From: Soonwooa sp.
GTDB taxonomy: Bacteria > Bacteroidota > Bacteroidia > Flavobacteriales > Weeksellaceae
Direction of reading: 5' to 3'
DNA: 64,000 nucleotides
NCBI RefSeq assembly: GCF_030151385.1
Contig: NZ_JASLDS010000049.1
Coordinates: 62,001-126,000 of the forward strand
The position numbers and the translations under genes were made by a program. Position 1 is the stretch's first letter. Each line of letters opens with the position of its first letter. Of this stretch, positions 52,584 through 60,827 are shown piece after piece. The notes below the pieces were generated by a model, which made no database searches, was not told the DNA's origin, and saw only the letters and a program-made list of their open reading frames with translations.

Positions 52584-52613
52584 AAAAAGACTGCCTACAT
52601 AGACAGTCTTTTT
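52584..52613. terminator. Bidirectional terminator between response regulator and subtilase
   Basis: AAAAAGACTG (52584-52593) pairs with CAGTCTTTTT (52604-52613); it can serve both convergent genes. Confidence 0.8.
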
Positions 52614-52616
52614 GGT

Positions 52617-54212
52617 TTAATCTTTTATAAATTTTTCAATCTTTTCGCCGCCATTTATTTTTAAGTAATAAACACCTTTTTCGAGTTTTGAAACATTTAT
52701 TTTTGATGCATTTTCTGTTTTTATTAAACGTCCAAGATTGTCAAAAATCTGTACTGATTCTATTTTAGAATTGGACTGAATTTCGATAACATCTTTGGCA
52801 GGATTTGGATAAATCGTCATTTTTTTCTGCTCCAGATTATTAACGCTTAAAAGTTGATTAATTGCAGAACCAAAATTCAAAATTCCATAACCTTGTTGGT
52901 CGGTTGGCGCATTCGCTCGAGAGGCAGTTGCTCTCAATTTGGACTTTACAACATCGAGGTTAATGTTTTTTGGAAGCGCTTGGAGTAGGGAAGCAACACC
53001 TCCCGCCGCTACTGGATTGGCTAAAGATGTTCCGTTTCCATAATTGACTCCATTTCCAAAGACTGTTGCTGTAGCCACGCCACGCGCATCAACATCGGGC
53101 TTTATAACGCCTACTGAATTTGGTCCGAAAGAAGAAAAGGAAGCACTTGTACCACTTTCGTCAACAGCACCAATGGAAAATACTTTTGCATTATCTGCTG
53201 GTGAAGTAATATAATGCCAAGCAGATGTGGCTTCGTTTCCTGCTGCAAAACTTACAAAAATTCCTTTCTCATAGGCAATTTGTGCTCCTCGTGCTATGAA
53301 GGTTGTGGTTCCATTCATATCAGCATAGGTGTAATCGTATCTGCTATCATCAAATTCAGAATAACCTAAAGATGTCGAAATAAGATCAACGCCTTTTCTA
53401 TCGGCTTCTTCTGCAGCTTCGATCCAATAAAGTTGTTCTTCAGGGATTTCGACCTCTGCATTTTCTGAAGCGTATAAATAGAAATCCGCATCTGGAGCAG
53501 TACCAACGAATTGATCCTGAACAAAACCTGCAATGGCACCCAAACAAAACGCACCATGCGTATTGACATTGATGTTGTAGATATCATTACTTTTTGTAAC
53601 AAAATTGTAACCGCCCTTTATGTGACCATTATCACGCATTCTTTTGTAGGCGCTACCTGTGTTAACCGTTGGGAATCCTGTGTCAATAACTGCAATAGTA
53701 ATTCCTGCACCTGTGTAGCCTGCGACATGTAAAGGTCTTAGGTTAATCTGATCGATTTGAGCAGATCCTTCGCCATAGTTAAAGTTGGTTTTGTTGGCAT
53801 CAATATTTTTCCATTTTTGTGGACGATCCGCTTCTGCTTTTTTGCCTCCGTTAGGATTTCTTACAAAAGACTCAACATGCGATACATAGCTCTGGCTTTG
53901 TAGGTTTTGTATTTGTGCTTTAGTCGCATTAACCGCGACACCATTTAACCATTTTGAGTAATCGGTAACCATGAATCCCAAATTTTTTACATTTTGGATG
54001 TAAGAAGCTTCGATTGGAGCATCTTGATCGTTTAGTGGAATCGATTTTTGAGTTCTTCGATCCAGAGATTTTTGCGATAATTCCGATAAAGGATTTGCAA
54101 AAAATGTCGCTTTGTTAGGTTTATCTTTAAAAAAGACAAAAACCAATTCCGTTTGTTGTGCTTGGCCAAAAAAGAGACCACCGAGCAGCAAGCTGGTAAA
54201 GATTTTTTTCAT
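52617..54212 (-). CDS. T9SS-secreted S8 (subtilisin-like) peptidase
   Basis: A 531-residue secreted subtilase. Signal peptide about 1-18 (ending GQA), an N-terminal prodomain-like region (about 20-130), then the S8 domain with the catalytic triad D177 (IAVIDTGF), H219 (NTHGAFCLG) and S396 (GNGTSLANP). N326 in AAGNEATSAW is the oxyanion-hole residue. The last about 75 residues (MTIYPNPAKDVIEIQ to KIEKFIKD) are a type A sorting domain for T9SS export. It probably digests proteins outside the cell or at the surface. Divergent from the DegT gene. Confidence 0.92.
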   Translation of the reverse strand: MKKIFTSLLLGGLFFGQAQQTELVFVFFKDKPNKATFFANPLSELSQKSLDRRTQKSIPLNDQDAPIEASYIQNVKNLGFMVTDYSKWLNGVAVNATKAQIQNLQSQSYVSHVESFVRNPNGGKKAEADRPQKWKNIDANKTNFNYGEGSAQIDQINLRPLHVAGYTGAGITIAVIDTGFPTVNTGSAYKRMRDNGHIKGGYNFVTKSNDIYNINVNTHGAFCLGAIAGFVQDQFVGTAPDADFYLYASENAEVEIPEEQLYWIEAAEEADRKGVDLISTSLGYSEFDDSRYDYTYADMNGTTTFIARGAQIAYEKGIFVSFAAGNEATSAWHYITSPADNAKVFSIGAVDESGTSASFSSFGPNSVGVIKPDVDARGVATATVFGNGVNYGNGTSLANPVAAGGVASLLQALPKNINLDVVKSKLRATASRANAPTDQQGYGILNFGSAINQLLSVNNLEQKKMTIYPNPAKDVIEIQSNSKIESVQIFDNLGRLIKTENASKINVSKLEKGVYYLKINGGEKIEKFIKD

Positions 54213-54233
54213 AGATTTATGACTGGTTATTTT

Positions 54234-54262
54234 TTGTAAGAACTAAATTAAGCTTAAATTTA
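54234..54262 (+). promoter_or_regulatory. Promoter of the DegT-galE operon
   Basis: TTG (54234-54236), 18 bp, TAAATTTA (54255-54262; last base departs from consensus), 18 bp before the ATG. Confidence 0.45.
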
Positions 54263-54280
54263 CAAAATCAAAGTTTCGTT

Positions 54281-55405
54281 ATGAAAAAAATTCAAATGGT
54301 TGACCTTCAAAGTCAATACTATAAAATAAAAAATGAAGTAGACAATGCGGTTATCAATGTGATGAATTCCGCTGCTTTTATTAATGGTCCAGAGGTTAAA
54401 TTTTTCCAGTCAGATTTAGAAAATTATCTAGATGTAAAGCATGTAATCCCTTGTGCAAATGGTACAGATGCTTTGCAGATTGCATTGATGGCATTAGATC
54501 TGAAAGAAGGTGATGAGGTTATCACAGCAGATTTTACTTTTGCAGCTACAGTTGAAGTGATTCATTTATTAAAATTAAAATCAGTTCTTGTAGATGTTGA
54601 CTATGATACATTTACGATTGATCCAGAACAAATTAGAAAAGCAATTACGCCAAAAACTAAAGCGATTATTCCTGTGCATCTTTTTGGACAATGTGCAAAT
54701 ATGGAAGAAATCTTAAAGATTGCAAAAGAACATAACCTTTATGTAATCGAAGATAATGCGCAAGCAATTGGTGCAGATTATACGTTCTCAGATGGTACAG
54801 TTAAAAAATCTGGGACAATGGGAACAATTGGTACGACTTCATTTTTCCCATCTAAGAATTTAGGTTGTTATGGTGATGGTGGAGCGATTTTCACCAATGA
54901 TGATGATTTGGCACACAGACTTCGCGGAATTGTTAACCACGGTATGTACGAAAGATATTATCATGATGAGGTTGGTGTTAACTCTAGATTGGACAGCATT
55001 CAAGCGGTTGTATTGAGACAAAAACTTCCATTGTTAAATAATTACAATGAGGCGCGTCAATGGGCTGCGGATTATTATAATGAAGCGTTCGCAAATCATC
55101 CACACATTTTAACGCCAAAAGTTGCAGATCACACAACGCATGTTTTCCACCAATATACTTTGAGAATTACAAACGGAAAACGCAATGAACTTCAAAAATT
55201 CTTAACAGAAAAGGAGATTCCTGCGATGATTTATTACCCAGTTGCACTTAGAAAGCAAAAAGCTTATTTCCAAGAAAGCAACGATGCCGATTTTGTGCAT
55301 ACGGACAAATTATTGGATCAAGTTATTTCTCTACCAATGCATACAGAATTAGACGAAGAGCAACTGAAGTATATTACTGATGCTGTTTTGGAGTTTATGA
55401 AGTAG
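54281..55405 (+). CDS. DegT/DnrJ/EryC1/StrS family sugar aminotransferase
   Basis: A 374-residue PLP-dependent aminotransferase that installs an amino group on a nucleotide-linked keto-sugar. Family features: MVDLQSQYYKIKNEVD at the N terminus, CANGTDALQIAL (55-66), DFTFAATVEVI, VEDNAQAIGA and the PLP lysine K192 in TSFFPSKNLGCYGDGG. It is followed without spacing by a small membrane protein and then galE, so it sits in a nucleotide-sugar operon. The keto-sugar substrate cannot be deduced; no dehydratase gene is beside it. Confidence 0.9.
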   Translation: MKKIQMVDLQSQYYKIKNEVDNAVINVMNSAAFINGPEVKFFQSDLENYLDVKHVIPCANGTDALQIALMALDLKEGDEVITADFTFAATVEVIHLLKLKSVLVDVDYDTFTIDPEQIRKAITPKTKAIIPVHLFGQCANMEEILKIAKEHNLYVIEDNAQAIGADYTFSDGTVKKSGTMGTIGTTSFFPSKNLGCYGDGGAIFTNDDDLAHRLRGIVNHGMYERYYHDEVGVNSRLDSIQAVVLRQKLPLLNNYNEARQWAADYYNEAFANHPHILTPKVADHTTHVFHQYTLRITNGKRNELQKFLTEKEIPAMIYYPVALRKQKAYFQESNDADFVHTDKLLDQVISLPMHTELDEEQLKYITDAVLEFMK

Positions 55406-55825
55406 ATGAAAAAAGAAAGGGTCTTTAAAAAAAAGTGGATTTACATTGTTAGTTTAGTGTTTGCAATACTTTCGTTTGTAATGTATGTTGGGGGCTTGTT
55501 CGTTAGAATAAATGCTGGAAATTATAATTGGCTAGGATTGATGATTCTTACAATGCTCGCGGTTTTAGTTTTTTTTCAGAGTTACTTTCTTATAATAAAA
55601 AGTTTTAAAAGTATTTTATTGATTAATGTTCATCTTATTTTTTTATTCTGTTATACTTTATATGAATTAGCAAATGAATTGTTTCATTTTGGAATATATA
55701 ATCAGTCTGTTAACGGGTTGCTTACGATGATTATAATTATTGCATTTTCTCTAATAATTGTTAACAAATATAAAGTACAAAATCCATTGAAATATGAAAA
55801 TATTGAAGAAATTGGAGGGAATTAA
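55406..55825 (+). CDS. Small four-helix membrane protein
   Basis: A 139-residue integral membrane protein whose ATG follows the aminotransferase stop codon directly. Hydrophobic helices lie at about 12-31, 40-65, 71-86 and 100-117. Both termini are charged (KKERVFKKKW at the start, LKYENIEEIGGN at the end). I do not recognise a family. Its position between two nucleotide-sugar enzymes could mean a role in the same surface-glycan pathway, but its composition (lower GC, few motifs) could also mark a recent insertion into the operon. Confidence 0.65.
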   Translation: MKKERVFKKKWIYIVSLVFAILSFVMYVGGLFVRINAGNYNWLGLMILTMLAVLVFFQSYFLIIKSFKSILLINVHLIFLFCYTLYELANELFHFGIYNQSVNGLLTMIIIIAFSLIIVNKYKVQNPLKYENIEEIGGN

Positions 55826-55852
55826 AATTAAATAAAACACAAAAGAAAAATA

Positions 55853-56866
55853 ATGGCAATACTCGTTACAGGAGGATTAGGTTATATTGGTTCGCATACG
55901 GTTGTAGAACTTCTTAACAATGGTTTTGAAGTTGTAATCGTAGATGATTTATCTAATTCGGAAAAATTTATTTTAAACAATATTGAAGAAGTTTCTGGTA
56001 AGAAACCGATTTTCTATCCATTTGATCTAAGACGAAAAGAATTATTATCGCAAGTTTTTGAAGCCCACAATATTGAAGGTTGCATCAACTTTGCTGCTTT
56101 TAAGGCTGTTGGTGAAAGCCAAGAAAAACCTTTGGAATATTATGAAAACAATTTGTTTTCGTTGATTAATGTTCTGCAAGAATTTAGAACCAGAAATGTT
56201 TCGAATTTTATTTTTAGTTCTTCTTGCACAGTTTATGGTCAGGCAGATCAAATGCCAATCGATGAAAATACACCTCTAAAAATGCCGGAAAGTGTTTATG
56301 GAAAAACCAAACAAATGGGCGAGGAAATCATTAAGGATTTTGCAATAGCGAATCATAAAAAAGTAACTTTACTAAGATATTTTAATCCAATTGGAGCACA
56401 TCCGTCTGCAAAACTAGGAGAATTGCCAATCGGCGTTCCAAATAATTTGGTGCCTTATGTAATGCAAACGGCAGCCAAAATTCGTGAAAAGTTGAGCATC
56501 TGGGGTGACGATTATCCGACAGAAGACGGAACCGCTGTTCGCGACTATATTTATGTTGTTGATTTGGCAAAAGCACACGTTGCTGCGCTTAAGAAATTAA
56601 TAAATTCCAAAGAAGAAACTTTAATTGATGTCTACAATTTAGGAACAGGAAAAGGATCTTCGGTTTTAGAAGTTGTTAAAGCTTTTGAAACAGCAAACGA
56701 TGTTGATGTTCCTTATCAAATTTGTGATCGTCGTGCTGGTGATATTACAATTGCCTATGCGAACGCTGACAAGGCTGAAAAAGAACTAAATTGGAAAGCC
56801 AACACTTCACTCCAAGAAGCGCTGAGAACGACTTGGCAATGGCAAAAATATTTAGAGACAAAATAA
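55853..56866 (+). CDS. galE: UDP-glucose 4-epimerase
   Basis: GalE interconverts UDP-glucose and UDP-galactose (some members also the N-acetyl forms) in the cytoplasm. The 337-residue extended SDR has the NAD-binding GGLGYIGSH (7-15), the catalytic Y149-x3-K153 (SVYGKTK) with serine in FSSSCTVYG, and the substrate-binding RYFNPIGAHPS. It lies 27 bp after the membrane protein and ends in a perfect-stem terminator, so it is the last gene of the operon. Confidence 0.95.
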   Translation: MAILVTGGLGYIGSHTVVELLNNGFEVVIVDDLSNSEKFILNNIEEVSGKKPIFYPFDLRRKELLSQVFEAHNIEGCINFAAFKAVGESQEKPLEYYENNLFSLINVLQEFRTRNVSNFIFSSSCTVYGQADQMPIDENTPLKMPESVYGKTKQMGEEIIKDFAIANHKKVTLLRYFNPIGAHPSAKLGELPIGVPNNLVPYVMQTAAKIREKLSIWGDDYPTEDGTAVRDYIYVVDLAKAHVAALKKLINSKEETLIDVYNLGTGKGSSVLEVVKAFETANDVDVPYQICDRRAGDITIAYANADKAEKELNWKANTSLQEALRTTWQWQKYLETK

Positions 56867-56897
56867 AAAAAAGCGATTCCTAGGAATCGCTTTTTTA
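56867..56897. terminator. Bidirectional terminator after galE
   Basis: AAAAAAGCGATTCC and GGAATCGCTTTTTT form a perfect 14-bp stem around TA; it can also stop the convergent PNGase F-like gene. Confidence 0.9.
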
Positions 56898-56924
56898 TTG
56901 GGTTGAAATTTGATTTAGTTAAAA

Positions 56925-58571
56925 CTAATTCTTAATGATTTTCTGATTGGATGTTTCGCCATTTTCAAAAAGAATATTCAAATTATAGACGCCTTTGCTA
57001 AGTTTTGAAATGTCAATTTTGCTTGATTTGTATTCATTTATTTTTTTACCATCAATACTGTATAATTCAATTTTTTGGATTTTATTACTCGATTGAATGT
57101 TAACTTCATTTTGACTAGGAATAGGATAAATACTCACTTTATTTTTAGAAGTTTCATTTGTGTCTAATGAAATAGCTTGGGAGAAAACGGGGCCAATCCA
57201 AAGACTTTCTTTGTTAATGTCGGTACATTTTGACTTAATGTAATTTTCATAAGACCAATACACTGTAAGATTATTTAACTTTAGATTGTTTTGGTCAGTG
57301 TCGACATAAGTTTCCAAACTTGTTGCATACCCACCTTTTCTACCATACAAAACTTGCGAAGCATTAGACTGCGGATTTGGAGTCCAGCTGAGATCATAAC
57401 TTTGGTTAACTTGATTATTAAGATTAAAATTAGTAGGACCATCGCAGACAACTTCTCCACTAGAAGCATTTTGTATATACATTGAGATAGGGAAGTTGCC
57501 TTCGTTATTTGCAAAGACCGCATCAGGAACTTTTAGCTTTACTGTATGCTGCCCAGCAGCAAGATTTCCGAGTTTTACTTCTCTGTTTGGAATTGCATCA
57601 CCAGGACACCAGTTACTGAAAGATAACCAATTGCGTAATGTTTTTTCGGTTGTGCCATAGATGCCATTACCTTGGGTATTGACAACACGGAAAGGTTCGC
57701 AAGATTTGCCACCAGGTTTATATTGCTGTACCAAGTTATCGTCTAGATAGACATAATGCTCTCGTCTGATATACTCTTCACCATTGGTGTTGGCGCCGTG
57801 ATTAGATGATATTAAATGTAAGACAGCATTATTTACAGGTGCATTTAATGTAAAATTTACCGTTTTTGTTGTGGTGCCAGGTTCATCCGTCGCGTTATAT
57901 TTGTTAAGATTGGATCGATAAAGTAACGGCAAAAAGAAATTAGATGTTGTTGGCGCTGGACCAGAAGAAACAAATCTTAAATTCCCTCGGAAAACATCCG
58001 TTCTATCCGCACAACCTGCAACCTGCGTATTGGCTGCTGCCGAGTAGCCATCTGCACGAAATTCAATCCAGATATCATAATTCTGAGTAATGGATGTGTC
58101 ATGCAAAAGATTCGATAGATTGTCAATTTTGTATTGATAAGGAACCGAAGTTGGCGTTTTATTCTTGTTCATAAACGGTGTTATGAAGCGACCAAGTTCT
58201 ATTCGTTTAACATCCGTTTGTTCCCAAGTGTAAGTCGTTAAACCTTTTGGAACTAAAGCCAAATTAATACCAGCGAGACGATCATAGTTATCACAAGCCG
58301 CGATTAAATCTACTTCGAGGGAAACATTGCTCCCAATGCTGGCAATTTCTTCGGGTGTTAATTTTCTGGAAATAATGTCGCGTTCATAAGCATGAAGTCG
58401 AATTGCACCAGCAGGAATTTGTGAGTAGGCTTCGGGTGGAAGACTTTGTCCCTCGCCCAAATAATGGTACATGCTGTAGAATGGAACATCGTTAAAAACC
58501 GTCACGTTTTGGGCATTCAACGACAATCCAAGACTTAGCATAGCAATACCAGTCAGTAGTTTTTTATTCAT
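56925..58571 (-). CDS. T9SS-secreted PNGase F-like protein
   Basis: A 548-residue secreted protein with a signal peptide (about 1-20, ending SLNA). The middle (about 235-370) matches the C-terminal jelly-roll of peptide-N-glycosidase F: LHLISSNHGAN, EEYIRREHYVYLDDNLV, CEPFRVVNTQGNGIYG, SNWCPGDAIPNREVKLGNLAAGQHTV. The preceding region (about 25-230) should be the N-terminal jelly-roll that carries the catalytic aspartate in PNGase F, but it is divergent and I could not place that residue. PNGase F removes N-glycans from glycoproteins. The C terminus is a type A sorting domain (VSIYPIPSQNEVNIQ to NQKIIKN). It would act on host or environmental glycoproteins outside the cell. Confidence 0.82.
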   Translation of the reverse strand: MNKKLLTGIAMLSLGLSLNAQNVTVFNDVPFYSMYHYLGEGQSLPPEAYSQIPAGAIRLHAYERDIISRKLTPEEIASIGSNVSLEVDLIAACDNYDRLAGINLALVPKGLTTYTWEQTDVKRIELGRFITPFMNKNKTPTSVPYQYKIDNLSNLLHDTSITQNYDIWIEFRADGYSAAANTQVAGCADRTDVFRGNLRFVSSGPAPTTSNFFLPLLYRSNLNKYNATDEPGTTTKTVNFTLNAPVNNAVLHLISSNHGANTNGEEYIRREHYVYLDDNLVQQYKPGGKSCEPFRVVNTQGNGIYGTTEKTLRNWLSFSNWCPGDAIPNREVKLGNLAAGQHTVKLKVPDAVFANNEGNFPISMYIQNASSGEVVCDGPTNFNLNNQVNQSYDLSWTPNPQSNASQVLYGRKGGYATSLETYVDTDQNNLKLNNLTVYWSYENYIKSKCTDINKESLWIGPVFSQAISLDTNETSKNKVSIYPIPSQNEVNIQSSNKIQKIELYSIDGKKINEYKSSKIDISKLSKGVYNLNILFENGETSNQKIIKN

Positions 58572-58650
58572 ATTAGATTTGGTTGTAAAATTGAATCTAA
58601 TATAAATAAAATCTAGCGATATTTAGATTTGTTTAAAGGAAATTACGTAA

Positions 58651-59169
58651 TTAAGAAAGTTCTAAATGATTTCGATATTCGTCCCAAATGATTTTGAACC
58701 ACTCCGTATAACGCTCTGGGAATTCTTCAATTTCTTGTTTTAGCTCGTCGATGGAAATGTATTTTATAGCCGCCACTTCTTCTGCATTCAGTGCAAATTC
58801 GCCATTGTATTCTCCTGTGAAAACATAGTCCAACTCGTGTTCCCAAAGACCTTGACCAACATCAGCTTTGTACAAGAAATGGAAACGCTCAGTTAAGTCC
58901 GACGAAATTCCTAATTCCTCTTGTAGACGACGTTTCGCAGCATCTAGGTAAGATTCGTTTTCGCGAGGATGGCTGCAGCACGCATTAGTCCATTGTAAAG
59001 GCGAATGGTATTTTCCAGCGGCACGTTGTTGCAAAAGCATTTCGCCTTTATCATTAAACAAAAACACCGAAAAAGCCCGATGTAGCAAAGCATTTTCATG
59101 CGCTTGCATCTTCTCCATCAATCCCAAAACCTCGTCCTGTGGATTTACTAAAACTACGCGTTCTTCCAT
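58651..59169 (-). CDS. idi: Isopentenyl-diphosphate delta-isomerase, type 1
   Basis: Idi interconverts isopentenyl and dimethylallyl diphosphate for isoprenoid synthesis. The 172-residue Nudix-fold protein has the catalytic cysteine C65 in TNACCSHP, the Nudix-like ENESYLDAAKRRLQEELGI (71-89) and the metal-binding glutamates around ELDYVFTGEYNGE. Normal length for type 1. Single gene; a GC-rich dispersed element lies just upstream of its start. Confidence 0.93.
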   Translation of the reverse strand: MEERVVLVNPQDEVLGLMEKMQAHENALLHRAFSVFLFNDKGEMLLQQRAAGKYHSPLQWTNACCSHPRENESYLDAAKRRLQEELGISSDLTERFHFLYKADVGQGLWEHELDYVFTGEYNGEFALNAEEVAAIKYISIDELKQEIEEFPERYTEWFKIIWDEYRNHLELS

Positions 59170-59205
59170 AACACAAAGCTAGTCAAAATTTTCAAATTAT
59201 TTATT

Positions 59206-59362
59206 AGGAGCTATTCCTGCTGTCCGCTGTATCTTGACGAGCTCGCTCGGACGGCTCCGCTGCGCTCCGCTGCGCTCCGCTGCGCTCCGCTGCGCTCCGC
59301 TGCGCTCCGCTGCGCTCCGCTGCCTCACTCGCCGCAAGGATGTCGCTTCCATCAGGGCTAGG
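59206..59362 (-). repeat. GC-rich dispersed element, copy D, with internal expansion
   Basis: Ends match copy C (minus strand: CCTAGCCCTGATGGAAGCGA... and ...AAGATACAGCGGACAGCAGG). The core carries six tandem copies of a 10-mer, making it about 50 bp longer than copies A, C and E. It occupies the left part of the 386-bp gap 59170-59555; the rest holds an 18-bp direct repeat (59389-59406, 59482-59499) and no gene. Confidence 0.85.
59261..59320. repeat. 10-bp minisatellite, six units
   Basis: TGCGCTCCGC repeated six times without error at 59261-59320, flanked by partial units (ACGGCTCCGC before, TGCCTCAC after). It is in the core of GC-rich element D. Confidence 0.95.
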
Positions 59363-59388
59363 CTATTCTAAGTCGTTGGAAATTTGTA

Positions 59389-59499
59389 TTTTTTGGTTTA
59401 CGATTTGTAATTTTTGAATTAGGATTTTTGAATTATGAGCTAATAGCTAACAGCCATGAGCAATCAGCATCTCGAGATATTTTTTTTGGTTTACGATTT
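59389..59499 (+). repeat. 18-bp direct repeat in AT-rich spacer
   Basis: TTTTTTGGTTTACGATTT occurs at 59389-59406 and 59482-59499. Between them lie short self-similar phrases such as GAGCTAATAGCTAACAGCC. Confidence 0.7.
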
Positions 59500-59555
59500 T
59501 TGATTTATAAACAGCAATTCGCTCAGCGAGCAGAATCAAAATTTATAATAAAAAA

Positions 59556-60134
59556 TCAGTGGGGAGACATAAGAAGTTTATCTGCATTTTCTAAATAATA
59601 GTTTTCAATTTTTAATTCTTGTGGGTCGATTATCAAAGCACCATTTTTTAATTTACTGTTGTAGAATAACGTGTCATTAGAAAGATGAAAATCATTGTCT
59701 TTTAAAAGCTGATAAAACTCCGAAAAACGTATTTTTTTTGAATTCCCATTTTTATCAGTTGCAGCATAACCAAGAATACAACTTTTGGAGGGATGATCAA
59801 ATGCTATTCTCAAAATCGTGCTATCTTTTAATAAGAAATAATCCGTTTCGATGCTGTATTTTTTATTATAGTCAAGTTTATAGAATAGTTTGGTGTTTAG
59901 CTTTAGTTCTATAAAAAATTCTGAGTCTTTATTTTGCTTTCCAATTTGTGTAGAATCGAAGTCCAGAATCGGCAAGCCATATTTTTTGCGATATTTCACA
60001 TTACTGACTTCGCTGAAAGGAATCGTATTTTTTTTAGTTGTGAGATAATTGTTAATTAATCGATAAGTCCAAAATATGACCAAAAGAACACTAATCGTCC
60101 TCACGACTATTCTCGATGTCAAAAATTTTTTCAT
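59556..60134 (-). CDS. Membrane-anchored protein of unknown function
   Basis: A 192-residue protein with one N-terminal membrane helix (about 10-27) after a positively charged start, so the rest (about 30-192) should face the periplasm. The soluble part is mixed, with phrases such as YGLPILDFDSTQIGK and CILGYAATDKNGNSKKIRF, and matches no family I know. It is 22 bp downstream of the redoxin-like lipoprotein on the same strand and is probably its operon partner. Confidence 0.65.
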   Translation of the reverse strand: MKKFLTSRIVVRTISVLLVIFWTYRLINNYLTTKKNTIPFSEVSNVKYRKKYGLPILDFDSTQIGKQNKDSEFFIELKLNTKLFYKLDYNKKYSIETDYFLLKDSTILRIAFDHPSKSCILGYAATDKNGNSKKIRFSEFYQLLKDNDFHLSNDTLFYNSKLKNGALIIDPQELKIENYYLENADKLLMSPH

Positions 60135-60156
60135 TTTTGGAACAGCGTTTTTGAAA

Positions 60157-60720
60157 TTACTTTTGTGTCAAGCTGTCTATAACAGAAATTAAATTTTCTT
60201 CACCAAAGCCGCCACATTTGTTATAGATAATTTTGCCACTTTTGTCGATGACTGTTTTGGAAGGATAACAAACGGCACCAAATAAAATTTGTCGATTCTT
60301 GTTAGAGCCTTGTGTATTATCAATTTGATCGAATGGAATTCCAGCGCTTTTCATTTTTTGATGAAGTGCGTTTTCATCACTATCGTGGTCCTCAACAATA
60401 CCAATGAAGTTGGCTTTATCTTTTGTAGCTTCGTAGATGCGCGTTAGTTCGGCAGGCATATCGTATGTATCAGACTTTTGGAGGTAACTTTTGGGATAAG
60501 CAATAATCACCAAGGTTTTTCCGTGGAAGTCTTTTGTATTAAAAGTTTTGCCAGAAATTGTCTTTGCCGAAAAATCTTTTAGATTTTGCCCAAGCTCTAG
60601 TGTGACTAATTTTTTGCGATATTCAGCTAATTCTTTTGTACGATCGATATCGGGTTCTTCTTTTTTCTGACACGAAAAAACAAAAGGAAGGATAAGTGTG
60701 AGCAAAATAAGCTTTTTCAT
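60157..60720 (-). CDS. Redoxin-fold lipoprotein lacking the CxxC active site
   Basis: A 187-residue lipoprotein: signal and lipobox FVFSC with the lipidated cysteine at 17. The mature part has a thioredoxin-like fold of the TlpA/AhpC-TSA type (about 44-185: LGQNLKDFSAKTISGKTFNTKDFHGKTLVIIAYP, cis-proline at P153 in CYPSKTVIDKSGKI). Where thiol enzymes have CxxC or the peroxidatic Cys after the strand LVIIAY, this protein has PKSYL (76-80) with no cysteine. Two other cysteines remain, C151 (beside the cis-proline) and C169. It may bind a partner or use these in another way. Upstream of, and probably co-transcribed with, the membrane-anchored unknown. Confidence 0.75.
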   Translation of the reverse strand: MKKLILLTLILPFVFSCQKKEEPDIDRTKELAEYRKKLVTLELGQNLKDFSAKTISGKTFNTKDFHGKTLVIIAYPKSYLQKSDTYDMPAELTRIYEATKDKANFIGIVEDHDSDENALHQKMKSAGIPFDQIDNTQGSNKNRQILFGAVCYPSKTVIDKSGKIIYNKCGGFGEENLISVIDSLTQK

Positions 60721-60749
60721 AATTGTATTTTATGTTTCTAAAATACAAC

Positions 60750-60796
60750 TTTTCTAAAAACAAATACGACCAGAAAATTTATTTTCTGGTCGTATT
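60750..60796 (-). terminator. Terminator of rsmA
   Basis: AATACGACCAGAAAAT (60763-60778) and ATTTTCTGGTCGTATT (60781-60796) form a perfect 16-bp stem; the minus strand continues TTGTTTTTAG. Confidence 0.85.
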
Positions 60797-60827
60797 CAAT
60801 ATTTTGAGTAATAATTTTTATATTTTT

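Noticed and set aside
59261..59320. Possible CRISPR or origin iterons
   Set aside because: A 10-bp unit without spacers, inside a dispersed element; no cas, dnaA or rep gene nearby.
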